From Spongospora subterranea f. sp. subterranea (taxonomy: Eukaryota > Endomyxa: Phytomyxea > Phytomyxea > Plasmodiophorida): a stretch of DNA of 64,000 bases. The notes beneath the pieces were generated by a model. That model made no database searches. It saw only the letters and a list, made by a program, of their open reading frames with translations, and was not told where the DNA came from. Below, piece after piece: positions 42,234-53,329 of this stretch. Numbering within the stretch: position 1 is the first letter of the stretch; every line of letters begins with the position of its first letter. The position numbers were made by a program, and so were the translations under genes. The stretch spans positions 1-64,000 of the forward strand of contig JAUGWO010000051.1 in NCBI GenBank assembly GCA_049724395.1, written 5' to 3'.

Positions 42234-42570
42234 TGCGGGATCTCAAAGGTTGACGGTCGGTAGAAACAAAAACTGCGCGCAATTTGCTGTGTCACTACAA
42301 ACTCGATCATCTCGTCCCTGGCGAAGGTGATTTCCCTCTTGCCACGAATCCATTCCCCCTCCTCACACAGTCTGAAATGTTGGGTAGTGCTTGAGTAATT
42401 TCATGTCTATCCAACATTAGCAAATTATTCGAAACCATATTCCAATCTCACAGTGACTGTTTCATAACTTTACTTGCTCTCTGGCAGTCTTCGATAATCA
42501 AAATTCTCGTGCACTTGGTATCTCTTCCAGACTTCTGAAAACTGCCTTTTCAAGTTTTTCCTAAGTGTGA

Positions 42571-43067
42571 AAGACCACATCAACCAATTTGTTGATTACG
42601 TCAAAGAGCAAGTAAAACGGTCGAAACTTGATTCGGATTGTATCGTTAATATTGACGAAACTAATGTGGATTTTGATTTGAATGGGAATTTACTTTAGCT
42701 CCGAAAGGTTCTCGAACAGTGAGCGTACGAACGACAGGTTCTTCACAGCGTGTCACTGCGTTGCTCGGCGTGACAATGTCCGGTATTAAGCTTAAGCCAT
42801 TTCTAATTTTCAAGGGCAAACCTGGCGCACGAATAATGAGAGAGAGCTTGATACCGGACATTGTCACGCCGAGCAACGCAGTGACACGCTGTGAAGAACC
42901 TGTCGTTCGTACGCTCACTGTTCGAGAACCTTTCGGAGCTAAAGTAACATTCCCATTCAAATCAAAATCCACATTAGTTTCGTCAATATTAACGACACAA
43001 TCCGGATCAAGTTTCGACCGTTTTACTTGCTCTTTGACGTAATCAACAGATTGGTTGATGTGGTCTT
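42571..43067. repeat. Inverted duplication, 223-bp arms
   Basis: 42571-42795 and 42845-43067 are reverse complements with four substitutions and one 1-bp indel, separated by about 50 bp. All four substitutions read T or A in the left arm against C or G in the right arm (as reverse complement), i.e. transitions in one direction. Confidence 0.9.
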
Positions 43068-43570
43068 GCCTGTATCGGGTATTTTGCGCAACATGTGTGG
43101 CACGACGTTGGACAAACTTTTCTTTAGCCAAAAATCTATATATTCGCTTTCGAAGAACGTCCATAGTGGCAGGGTCATCAGGTGATAACCTTTTCAGTTC
43201 GCGACATAACATTCCAACCGTTATCAAACGATCTCGCTCTCGTAGGTCTGTCACAAAGGTATTCAACTGAGTATAGCATTCAACGTCCATTGTTAAGAGT
43301 CTTGAGGTGGGAAATATCTTGGATGTCGGTTGTCAGGCTAGCCTTTCAATTTCGACGTATCTGTGCTGGCGACACATTGTACTTCTTGGCAGTTGACTTT
43401 ATAAGACCTTCTCTGGAATACGCCTCGCTGATAATGTGTTCCTTGATCTTCCATGGGAAGTAGTCAAGTAGCGCTTCATTTTGGTAAATAGTTGTACCGT
43501 TGGAATCACAATGAGCACAGGGTTGTAACGCCCGCATTAAATTTGGCCCGTATAGCTGCCCCCCCCCCAT
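42571..43570 (-). pseudogene. Pogo-like (Tc1/mariner) transposase with palindrome
   Basis: Reading right to left: 43570-43346 holds an HTH-like segment (STAKKYNVSPAQIRR). 43290-42845 reads LAKEKFVQRRATHVAQNTRY, then DCVVNIDETNVDFDLNGN (first Asp in IDETN) and TVSVRTTGSSQRVTALLG. The plus strand at 42571-42842 repeats the second half inverted and extends it with KPFLIFKGKPG, a typical pogo motif. The remaining DDE is absent. It is dead, and about half the gene exists as two facing copies. Confidence 0.75.
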
Positions 43571-43574
43571 ACAA

Positions 43575-44257
43575 ATGAGAGGCCGCGTATGTACATTGAG
43601 GGGGCTGCTCTCCGGGGTTTACTGTAGTGATGTCGACATCTGAAATAACCAAATACTTTCCAAGCAGCACTATGATATCACGGAAGAGATGTAATTTGAG
43701 ACAATGCGCAACGGTTCACCATTACCCGTAAACCGACAGTGATTGGCGCAGGGAACGGGTTTGAGCACAGCTCTGATGGGTCCCTTCGTTAACTTTACCA
43801 CGAAGCTTTCGATCTATAGCAGATGCTCACTCGACAAGGTAAAACCACATCAGCCGACACGCGTATGCCCATTGCGACAATCGTCGGCGCAAACTGATTC
43901 AAAACTCGATTGGTGTTAAGTGCTCATTGCACTCGTTTTGCTGTATCTGAAGCGTGACTAACAATTACTTCGATTGGCCACTACCTGGTTCGGAGTTTGC
44001 GCCATTAAAGATTGACCATTATGGCAATCAACACGCCCATCAATCTAGATAAAAACTACTCCTATATGGGTTTTAAAATGTTTCTCAAATCTGTTCTATT
44101 TTGGAGTTTTAACCAAACATCTATATCCATTTCAATTCAACGACACAGAACCTATTGTGATCCCGTCCCCATCCAGATCAGAGAAGTGATGCACTTTGAT
44201 TTAGGTCGCTACTCACAATCTGATTGCCAGAGGAGCCAACAATAAATCGCCCAAACT
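43575..44257. other. No recognisable gene
   Basis: A CCCCCCCC run is at about 43561, and AT-rich sequence contains only short frames. No repeat or coding signature was seen. Confidence 0.3.
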
Positions 44258-44986
44258 GTGTCGGCAAAGTCCCTGGTCTCCATCAGCGACAACAACTTCT
44301 ACCGTCAGGTCAGCTCCAGTACAAAGACTGTTCCTTCCACCGGGGTCACAAAAGAGGAACGCAGAGCGGCACGGACGACTAGGACCTCGATCACAAATCC
44401 CACCAATGATCGCTCAGCTACACCTCAGTCGATGGAGTGGCGATGTCATCGTTGTGGTCAATCGGGGAAAGGACCAGCCAACGGTCGCACTTAAAACGAC
44501 GTCATTCAACAAATTATAGAGACCGGCCCCGACAAGACTCCAGTGGAGGAGCGAACTCCTGAGCAAGCAGCCGACGACTATACCTCATCAAGTCATCACC
44601 CACAGACCACAAGCAGGTCAACGCCAACACCCTCATCTTGTGGAAGTGACTTCAGCTCTGCTTCTTCGTCCCCAATCACGATTGCAGGACGACCAGATAA
44701 CGCATACATCGATACTGGGGCTTCGCATTCATCTGTTTCACGACACTTCGTGGATCAGCTGCCACTCGAAACGAAGAGCGACGATCCAGCGAGCATCGCT
44801 GTTCAGCGTCATCTCGCTTGCAGCCAAAGGTGCTTCTGTCCGACCTCAAGGAACGATCGATACTCATACCACTTGGAGGAGATTCCTGTGATTAATTCCC
44901 GTCGTGGGAGACCGAAAGATCATCAGCGGTTGATTTCCTCAGACGATTGCCGGTTTCTCATATCTCCACAATATACTCCATCATAA
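44258..44986 (+). pseudogene. Retroelement gag/aspartic-protease relic (copy A)
   Basis: 44258-44494 ends with a partial zinc-knuckle-like WRCHRCGQSGK. 44543-44986 contains NAYIDTGASHSSVSRHFVDQ, the retroviral aspartic protease motif (D-T-G-A-S), then a frame shift (SLAAKGASVRPQGTIDT). Probably the gag-PR portion of a Ty3-type element. RT and integrase were not found. Confidence 0.55.
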
Positions 44987-45095
44987 CCGCTTCCTCTCTT
45001 CGTGTTGCAGTCTTCTTCCTTCCACAGCAGTTTTTGTATTCTTCCAAGGTCGACAATGCTCTATCAGAAGTCATTGCATTTTCCTGAGATCTGAA

Positions 45096-45455
45096 CTATT
45101 GAAAGTCGTCGTAGGTTTTGCTGAATGGATCAACCGAATAGTAATTGTCTCGATATGATTGCGGAACAGATGGTACAACGCCGGAAACAGTGAACGCCTC
45201 CGCGGAATGAGTCCAGTTTTCGTGATAATGCCTTTGTCGGATCCAGTTGTCAGACATGTTGATTTTGATCAAATATTTAGCTCCATATCCAAACTTGAAA
45301 GAGATTGACAAAAATACAAACTTCCTTTTAATTGCATTTCCCACGTGATCGTTCCATAAACAACAGCATTTTTGTTTGCCTCCCGATGGCAGGATCACAC
45401 ATTCCTTTTGTTGCCGGCCATGCAATTGACGTTGACGGTCCTCCAACAAAGACAT
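45096..45455 (-). CDS. Unassigned 119-aa protein (copy A of duplicated block)
   Basis: This is an open frame with a Cys-rich N-terminal half (GKQKCCCLWND) and an aromatic C-terminal half (GYGAKYLIKINMSDNWIRQR; YRDNYYSVD). The C-terminal half faintly recalls a cystatin strand (G-x-x-Y-x-I-K), but other cystatin features are absent. A diverged counterpart without a clean frame lies at 50530-50760. It may be one exon of a larger gene; coding status is uncertain. Confidence 0.35.
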   Translation of the reverse strand: MSLLEDRQRQLHGRQQKECVILPSGGKQKCCCLWNDHVGNAIKRKFVFLSISFKFGYGAKYLIKINMSDNWIRQRHYHENWTHSAEAFTVSGVVPSVPQSYRDNYYSVDPFSKTYDDFQ

Positions 45456-45747
45456 AGAAATTATTGAACATTATCCAATGCAGGGATTACACAGGTCGTC
45501 AACACAATCATGACCAACTTACAGACAGTTCATCTCTCACTAACCAGACCATGTTTCGTCATTTCTCGCGCCGTCCATAACTTGAGAAATTTGCTGTAGC
45601 TGCGCCAATTTGCAGTTCGAAGCTAATGTGAACGCACCTGCCGGCGGAACTTAGAGCTGAACCTTTCCCGGCGATCCCCCGAACAATCAATCACTATCGG
45701 TCTGATTATTGCCCCCGTTGTTCTTGACCATTTGAATTCATCGTTGA

Positions 45748-46068
45748 TTATCGGAGTGCAAAAGGATATGCTTCACTGGTGAATTGCGGTCGCCACCTGC
45801 CGAAAAGAGGAGAATTTTGTGAGAGGAAAACAGGGAATTGAGTCATCGAAAGTTGACCAAACATTGAGATGATGATGCGGCGGACGATTGAATGTGGTAT
45901 TGATATTGTTATGAAAGATTTATGATCGTCATAACTGACGCGAATAGGACAGAGTTTGATACAATATCCGAGAGACGATATGTCAAAAATCAGGACATCA
46001 TTTTCACTTAAATGGTTTGAGGTCACTGACCACGTCGGTTCGGGGGTTGCAGCTGGATAATCCGTCAA
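45748..46068 (-). pseudogene. Unassigned frame of duplicated block (copy A)
   Basis: This 106-aa frame is shared with 50956-51245 (both read ISMFGQLS, then QFP and SEAYPF or SESYPF). Conservation of these stretches in both copies suggests an ancestral coding segment. No family is recognised. Confidence 0.35.
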
Positions 46069-46271
46069 TAATTGACTAGAAGGTCATGAGAGGACTGTGG
46101 CGTGAATAATACCGATATTTGCTGAATAGATGGACTAGACAAAGGGGTTCATTATCGACTCTAACCAGAATCGGACCAAGGAACATATATCGGCCGGCTG
46201 TGGAATGCACATTAACATGTCATCCTTCGAAAACAATACAACCAATGGAGTTTTATTGAGTTTTATCGTTT

Positions 46272-47112
46272 TTAGAAAGCAATCGTGTCCCAATCATGAC
46301 CATAGTGTACAGGTAAATGTGCCTCGAACCAGTCATCAACCTTAACGATGAGGTCCCAAACAGGCCACGTAACTGGATGTTGACGATGTTCGCATTCCAA
46401 GTCCCACTCTCTCTTTAACACGATGATTTCCGGCCTAGTTGCAAATTTCAATCGACATAGTAAGTGATTAATGGCACCGCTGATATCCGGAAAATCGTTG
46501 AATCTTCGTTCATATTTGGTTTTCATGATTACACAGTCCATAGGGAGACAAACATGTTGGAGTGCAATAACAGTCGCTAGTCCACTCAACTTGAGGAATT
46601 CGATTTGAACATCTTTTGGCCATTTCCTGATAAGGGTATGTCTGTCCCACAAAACATCCATCTTTTCATAGATTGAGAATACCTCAACGAACTGTGCCTT
46701 GTGAGCCGTGAAATAGTTCAGTTGGGCGGCATTGAAGGCCTCATTGTACTTCTCAGCATCCTGCATCAGCTTTCCACCGAATTTCGTATTGTATTCTTCA
46801 AGCTCATTGAGGGAAAGCTGTGCGTTCTTCAATTGTAGGAGGAGTAGTGGAAAACTGGTTAAGTTTGTTGATCAAGCTTTCAATTGCCATGACGTACTCT
46901 GAGTCGGAATTGAGCGCAAAGTAAGCGATGATTGCAAGCAAAACACATGCACCGACGGCAGCAGCAACGATTTTGACCCAGCGAGGTTTTTTTGGCTCCT
47001 TGACCGGATCGGGAGATTCCTGACCATATGAGCCTGCCATCATGTTGATAGGATACTGGATTGGAGGGGAAACAGCGGTTTGACCATTGGTCACTGGAGG
47101 TGAATTCATCAT
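46272..47112 (-). pseudogene. Membrane-protein family, divergent frameshifted copy 4
   Basis: The N-terminal half (47112-46804) starts MMNSPPVTNGQTAVSPPIQY and has a W-V-K motif followed by a hydrophobic segment (AAAVGACVLLAIIAYFAL). The C-terminal half (46832-46272) has the helical ectodomain ending WDLECEHRQHPVTWPVWDLI. The halves overlap in different frames with one shift near 46830-46855, so it is a young pseudogene, or one sequence error separates it from an intact gene. Residues PPTIEERTAF correspond to RPTLEQCVEF of copy 6, confirming homology. Confidence 0.6.
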
Positions 47113-47561
47113 AAAAGCGTCGATGTAGTGACAATTGACGATTGTGAGGGCAAAGGGTTCCAGACTCCCAGCTTGGCTCGTGGCTGTTCGGCAAATCCGC
47201 AATGCCGTGACCCTTGGCCATCATCTCACTGTTACACAGGTCCTCAGGTCCGCTACACTACTCCAAATATCGCGCAACGCAAATCTACCAAAATCTGCGT
47301 GGCTGAGAGGTATCGTGTGACACCAAGTCACACAATATACTCTTGAGTAGTCACACAATATACTCTTGAGTGTATGTTTCACGATGATAATCACCTGGAG
47401 ATCACTGAAGATGACGATGGCGATCAAAGACAGATATTGGGGAGTACATCCTTCTCTGGCTGTGCTCCTCGATGCGTGCTTGAATTAGCATGGCTGCCAG
47501 TTCTCTAGTTGAACCAGGAAAATCTTTCCTTGACACACCTTCTCTGCCGGTTTACCACAAT

Positions 47562-48407
47562 TCGGTGGTTAGTTCCTGCCACGCGTGGCAAGATTACGAC
47601 CTTGGCACGGAAAATAGTGTACAAAATTAGTGAATAGTGATAGTCTTGGTAAACAGAGAATGCATAGTTACATCGAAACCGAGTGATGCGGCTCAGAATC
47701 AATTTGTAATTTGCCACTGTGGTGCGTTTCTTGATTATAATGCTGAGCATTGTAATCTCTCTCAAAGGCACCAGTGCAGTGAGTAATCTTAAATTTTACT
47801 CCTACATTATTACTAAATTGCATTAACGGTTTTCATTGAATCAATGTATGTATTCTCTGAATTTGGTCATATTGGGGCATTACACTGGCATCTGGAGCTT
47901 CCAGAATGATGATTATTGTTTGGAGTTGCACCAGCCTTGATACAGGCCGAACATTTACCCTTGCGCCGAATCAACGCTGATCTTTTCAAGGTCAATTACT
48001 CAAAAGAAGGGCAACTTGGCTTGTGTATTGTTCATTATTTGTGAGGTTTTTCATTGGAAAAAAATGTCCTGGCTTTCGCGCTTGATTTGTGGTGCTCCAT
48101 CGTCTCCGTTACACCCGCCATCGTTGTTTCCATCTCCTCCAACATCTCCTTTACATCCGCTTTCGCCTCCTGGAGTAATATTTAAGATTACTCACTGCAC
48201 TGGTGCCTTTGAGAGAGATTACAATGCTCAGCATTATAATCAAGAAACGCACCACAGTGGCAAATTACAAATTGATTCTGAGCCGCATCACTCGGTTTCG
48301 ATGTAACTATGCATTCTCTGTTTACCAAGACTATCACTATTCACTAATACACTATTTTCCGTGCCAAGGTCGTAATCTTGCCACGCGTGGCAGGAACTAA
48401 CCACCGA
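47562..48407. mobile_element. Fold-back element with 236-241-bp arms
   Basis: 47562-47802 and 48172-48407 are reverse complements with one substitution and one 5-bp indel, around a 369-bp centre. The centre contains a CTCC-rich stretch. Each arm encodes the same 50-residue frame (MPLREITMLSIIIKKRTTVA) on opposite strands, which is a shadow. No coding content and no clear target duplication. It is either a foldback/MITE element or a local inverted duplication. Confidence 0.75.
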
Positions 48408-48479
48408 CCATAATTGAAGGGTACAGCTCTGTTTGGACCAGCCAACGTCTGAATAAATTTGAACTGCCTTTGAAAGCAT

Positions 48480-49203
48480 TATAGATACTTATAGGGGCTT
48501 TGGTAGATTTGTGAACCCTCCAAAGTTCTTTGAAATAGAGTATGTGCTGTTGTGGCTGGATTACCAATATACCGCCACTGTTGAGGCCAAAACACATTGT
48601 GATTTGTTCGGTGTCCCCTCCCTCAACCTTTCTTCGACTGATGAAGAACCCCTCAAATTGATCTCAGCCTGGCTTTGCTGAATTCGGTTCCTGACCAGGC
48701 CATAAATCGGAGGTGATCGACGTTGAACAACGCCAACGCCAAAGAACTTCGAGCTCATTGCGTTTTTGTGGTTCATTGTTAGCGGAAATGATCGTGTTCA
48801 ACCGCTGAGCAGTGTCGATTTACCAAACTCCATATACTGTATAACTGTTAGGCTCTTCAGATTAAGATGGTTATTTGGGCACATTGAACAACAGCAGTTA
48901 GGTTGGCTGCATTGTGTCGTTGCCACTGGAAACATTGCTATGGCGTTTATTTTGGGGGCGTCGTCACTATCCCTGGGTGCTGGAACAATGGGGATATTCG
49001 CAGGACGTTGCCAGACTGACCAATTTCCATTTGATAGACGAAGACGGCTTGCATCAGTGGCGATTCTGCATTTCCTGGAAGAGACCATCCTTTTGGCAAG
49101 ATCATATCACCCCGCAAAGAAGGTGTTGTACAATGCTATTGCGTCTTTCATGAAACAGGGGCCGTTGTGTCAGTGGATCAATCATTTTCTGTCTCTTCCT
49201 TGA
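48480..49203 (+). pseudogene. Decayed coding segment, family unknown
   Basis: 48495-48690 reads GFGRFVNPPKFFEIEYVLLW, then KTHCDLFGVPSLNLSSTDEE before a stop. 48914-49153 reads VLEQWGYSQDVARLTNFHLI, then a Trp-rich stretch in another frame. Their composition is protein-like, but I cannot name the family. Probably a relic. Confidence 0.3.
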
Positions 49204-49742
49204 CGCCGACAAATATCAGCATCCCCACGTTTGTGTATCGCCGCCGAAACTAATCAAAATGTCAGCAACAATATGAATTTTATTTAATCAAAGTTCTCAA
49301 TAACGGTTTCGATATCGCGCGATTTCAGTGAAAGTCTGAGGAAATATTAGTTCTTCCTTAGTATTCTGTCCAGTGCCTAAGCGAATATCTGGAAAAGTTG
49401 TTCAGTTTTGCTTATCAACTGGTAGTTATATGCGAACCAGCAACGGCAAACTACATTAGCAGGAATAACATATGACAATCGACGACGCCATGATTGCCGA
49501 CTCAAAGCAATCAAGTCTGCTCCCATCGACAAACCCTTCATCCTATCGGATCACTGAGCGCTCGGACGAACAAGGCATAGCGGAATGGAATCACATCTGG
49601 TATCGCCCCACCTCACTCGATCGTGTCGTGATGTCATCGTTGCGGTCAACCGGGGAATATTGCAGTCAATTGTCGCACCGTAAATTGCATCAAATTCACT
49701 TCGTCATTCGTAAATCATAGAAAGCGATCGCGACCAGATTCC

Positions 49743-50044
49743 AGCGAAGAAGAGCGAGTTGTTCAGTCCATTCTCCTTCCCACCAACAGTTCTAGCGAAG
49801 AAGAGCGAGTTGTTCAGTCCATTCTCCTTCCCACCAACAGTTCTAGCGAAGAAGAGCGAGTTGTTCAGTCCATTCTCCTTCCCACCAACAGTTCTAGCGA
49901 AGAAGAGCGAGTTGTTCAGTCCATTCTCCTTCCCACCAACAGTTCTAGCGAAGAAGAGCGAGTTGTTCAGTCCATTCTCCTTCCCACCAACAGTTCTAGC
50001 GAAGAAGAGCGAGTTGTTCAGTCCATTCTCCTTCCCACCAACAG
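49743..50044 (+). repeat. Six perfect 51-bp tandem repeats
   Basis: The unit agcgaagaagagcgagttgt continues to ccaccaacagttct (51 bp) and repeats at 49743, 49794, 49845, 49896, 49947 and 49998 without visible mismatch. 51 is a multiple of 3, so all frames stay open; one frame reads a 17-residue unit including EEERVVQSILLPTNSS. No variation suggests very recent expansion. Confidence 0.95.
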
Positions 50045-50345
50045 ATCACAGCAGGTCAACGCCAACACCCCCATTTTGTGAAATTGACGTCCACTCTTCC
50101 TTCTTCTTCGTCCTGCAATCGTACGATATCAACTGGCGATTCGCATTCATATGCTTCACGACGCTTCGTTAAACAACCGCTCTTACTCAAAACGACCAGC
50201 GACGGTCCAGCGAGCAACGCCGTTCAGCGTCATCTCGTTTGCAGCCGAAGCTGTGTCTGTTCAAAGTCAAGGAAAGATCGATCTTCCTTGGGGAGGTCGT
50301 AAATTCACCTTCACCTCCGATTCGGTTCGGCGGTCTTCAGATTGA
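50045..50345 (+). pseudogene. Aspartic-protease relic (copy B)
   Basis: It is collinear with copy A after the tandem array. Similarity to the DTGASHSS region persists in nucleotides (ctggcgattcgcattcatatgcttcacgac) but the frame is lost. No intact motif remains. Confidence 0.45.
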
Positions 50346-51249
50346 TTCCCGTCGTGGGATATCGAAAGATGATCAGCTGTTGATTTGATCAGGGTATTGC
50401 CGGTCTCTCATCTCACAACATTCTCCATATTCAACGCTTCCTCTTGGTGTCTCACATTTTTTCCTTTCACAGCTGTTTCTGTAGAAGATCGATAATGTTA
50501 TCAGAAGTGGCAGCCACATTCCTTTACAAAATTTCAGGGCCGTATTAACGTCTTCATAGAGTTTGCCTCATGGATCAACATAACAGTAAATGTTTCGATA
50601 TGATTGGAGTACAGATGATACAACGCCCGAACCAGTAAACACCTCTGGGTATCGGGTCCACTGTCCGAGATAAAGTCGTCGGCGGATCCAGTCACCAAAC
50701 ACGTTGATTTTGATCACCAGTATTGGAAAAGTTCGCTTGGTCTCCGAATCTGCAACTTTTCATCCTTTCGATCGCAATTCCCAAGTGATTGTTTTCCAAT
50801 GAAAACCCGCATTCCGTTTACCACAACCATCATATAGTTTCACAATTGTCGAAGACGCAACGGACGGTGACAATCCTTAAACAAAGGCATAGAATAATGC
50901 TTGGGATTACGAACAGAATTGAGCGTCTTCGAACAAGCGACCACTATCGGCCTGATTATTGCCCCGCTGTCAAGACCATCTGGGCCCATCGTTGATACCG
51001 GAATTTGACAAAAGGATATGATTCACTGGTGAATTGCTGTCGCGACCTGACGAAAGGGGGAACTTTTTGAGGAATACAGGGGAACTGAGGTATAGAAAGT
51101 TGACCAAACATTGAAATGAGGATGCGGTTTTCAAAAGGGGACGATTGAATGCGGTGTTGGTGTTGGTAAATGCGATTCTGAAGCGAATTGGGACAGAGTT
51201 TGATAATGAGGTGCAGAAGCAAGATCTCGGACCATCATCGATCATTGAG

Positions 51250-53320
51250 ATTTGTTGAATGTTCGATTACCGGCAAAAACTGGTGAATTCATTGGGAGGG
51301 TTCTAGAGTTTGGCAACATGAGATGTGAACTTGAGAAGGGGAAAGAAGGGGACACCATTAGCCAACATAGGGAATTACCAGGCAGGAAGATGAACGGCAG
51401 GAATGGGGTCAAGGTGGTTTGGACAACATCATCATCACTCCCTTGAAACAAGGAGATCTTGCCCCATTATCTGATTATTGTCATTTCTCGACGATAACCG
51501 CTGCGACAGGTTATTAGGACATCGGCCTTTGTTTGAGGTTGTTTCTTGTCGTTGTTGTCCTGTCCTTGGAGTCAACACGTATATCATCGGTCCCAAGATT
51601 TTCATGTCGCATTTAGGATTAACCTGCCATCGCATGAGCAACAGCCAGAAAGGGATATAATGAGGAACTCTGACTCTGACACCAATTCTACTTTATTCAA
51701 CATGTCATCAAAATATGAATTGTCTCCAATCAACGTCCTCAATAAATGGGTCCAGATAGCCTTTTGTCTTTCTCAAGGGGATATCCGGTTATGATCCTAC
51801 ATCACGTGCAAAACCTCGGAATGAAGGAACCTGGACATCGATGAAAAACGTATCTGCAGGAACAAAATCCTAGTTATATTCAGTGAGGAGTTCTCGCCAT
51901 TCAGGATTTTTGCTTTTTTCATCAAATGTATCTAGAATCAACTATCAGGAGCGTGGTTCACCACAACAACGGGTCGTCATCATCTTGGGGACATGACGTT
52001 TTTTGTTTTCTGAGGGATGAAGAGATGCCAGATTGAATCACTTCATTTGTTTTTGATGTGATGACCCCGAACTGACGCTCGTCGTATCTCTGCACTTCTC
52101 AACACCATCATTGGATGAATGTCATATGATCAGACCAGCATCACGGCTGCGAATTTTCTGATGCTTTTGATGGGATGGCGCATTCCAGATGGGAAATATT
52201 GTTCTGGACTGATTGACCCAGTTCAAACCGAGTTCCACGTGATTGTTGGATACGTCATCTCGCCAGTTCGTCATCAATGAACTACAGTCTGTCAGGAGAA
52301 TCAGGACCCAAAGTAATCACCGATGAAAGTAAAAGGGTCAGCAAGTTCTGCCCATAATTTCACCAATGAATCATTTTTTTAAGGCGAACGCTGAAACAAA
52401 CTTTTGTGGAACTGCTGAAACTTGTGTTAGTTTCATTACTTGACCGAAGTACCTTTTCGACCAGATCAGTTTATCAGATTCTCAATCATCTGGCAATGTT
52501 GTCGAATTGGGAATCACACATGGCGACACACTCTCCATCACGACCATCTGTGGTGATGTGAAGAGCAGGAATGGTATTGTGGAGCTGTTTCTACAACGGG
52601 AAGTCGATTTAACGTGAATTCAATGGATTTCCGGATCATCCAGCGACCCGTTCAACAAGACCGTCACTAGACACTCTAAATGCAACATTTACTGAGTCTT
52701 TCAAATAAACAAAGCAAACGCTCCTGGCACGGACGGTCAAAAACAAAAACCAACGATAGTTGGATTCTACGATGGCTTCGGCGCTTTCGCTCAAGCAAAT
52801 TCTCTGTTTGCGCAACGAGACCAAAGAAAACCCATCATATCTCCTCATCAAGATTGTTATCCTCATAGAGAACAGTGAGAACCTCATAAACTTAAGGAAT
52901 TATAGTTATTTTTTAGTTCCCTATTCTCTGATCAGCGAATGATTGTAAAAGTTGAGCTGTTCAGGACATGACAAGACGTACGAACAACGTCAGAGGTATC
53001 AAGACCGTTTGATTGTGTCCGGAGGAGGTCGTTGAGAACGTGAAATGAGATGAGCGATGGTCGGCTGGCGATCCCAGGAATCTTACAAGGAAAAACCTGT
53101 CCCATTGCTATAGCCATTATCTGTCGCCGATCGTCCGTTCACCTCCAACGGCCATCGACTTCCTCATCAATTGACTGACGACAACGAATGTTGTTTTACA
53201 GCTTTTTAGCGATCTAAATGATCTCCGGAGAAAATCCCTTGCACTTTTCCGAAAAGGTGTTTTGGATTTGTGATAGTCCAAGGTGATCGATGCCAATAAG
53301 ATTGGGGAACAGTATATCCT
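51250..53320. other. No recognisable gene
   Basis: Only short frames are present (the longest about 83 aa), none recognised. Part of 53110-53200 resembles 41220-41300 and 54340-54420, so it belongs to the array's repeated flanks. I see nothing else. Confidence 0.3.
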
Positions 53321-53329
53321 CTGAATGTC

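Larger units (their letters stand above)
44258..46068. repeat. Segmental duplication, copy A
   Basis: Corresponds in order to 49472-51245: gag/protease-like relic (+), a minus frame with a Tyr/Cys-rich protein, and a second minus frame. Shared landmarks are caggtcaacgccaacaccc, cgttcagcgtcatctcg and aaaggatatg-ttcactggtgaatt, which pair positions offset by about 5.2-5.4 kb. The copies are clearly diverged (perhaps 75-80% by eye). Confidence 0.75.
49472..51245. repeat. Segmental duplication, copy B
   Basis: Counterpart of 44258-46068 in the same orientation. It contains a 6x51-bp perfect tandem array (49743-50044) that copy A lacks. The right part (50380-51245) mirrors the minus frames of copy A. 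Confidence 0.75.

Noticed and set aside
8179-43067. Inverted duplications as sequencing or amplification chimeras only
   Set aside because: Arms differ by substitutions and indels, and one composite is bounded by a target duplication. Not fully excluded without reads.
45096-45455. Cystatin-like protease inhibitor
   Set aside because: Only a faint G-x-x-Y-x-I-K resemblance; the N-terminal Gly and the PW hairpin are missing.
49743-50044. Tandem array as a CRISPR
   Set aside because: Units are contiguous with no spacers, and the window is eukaryotic.
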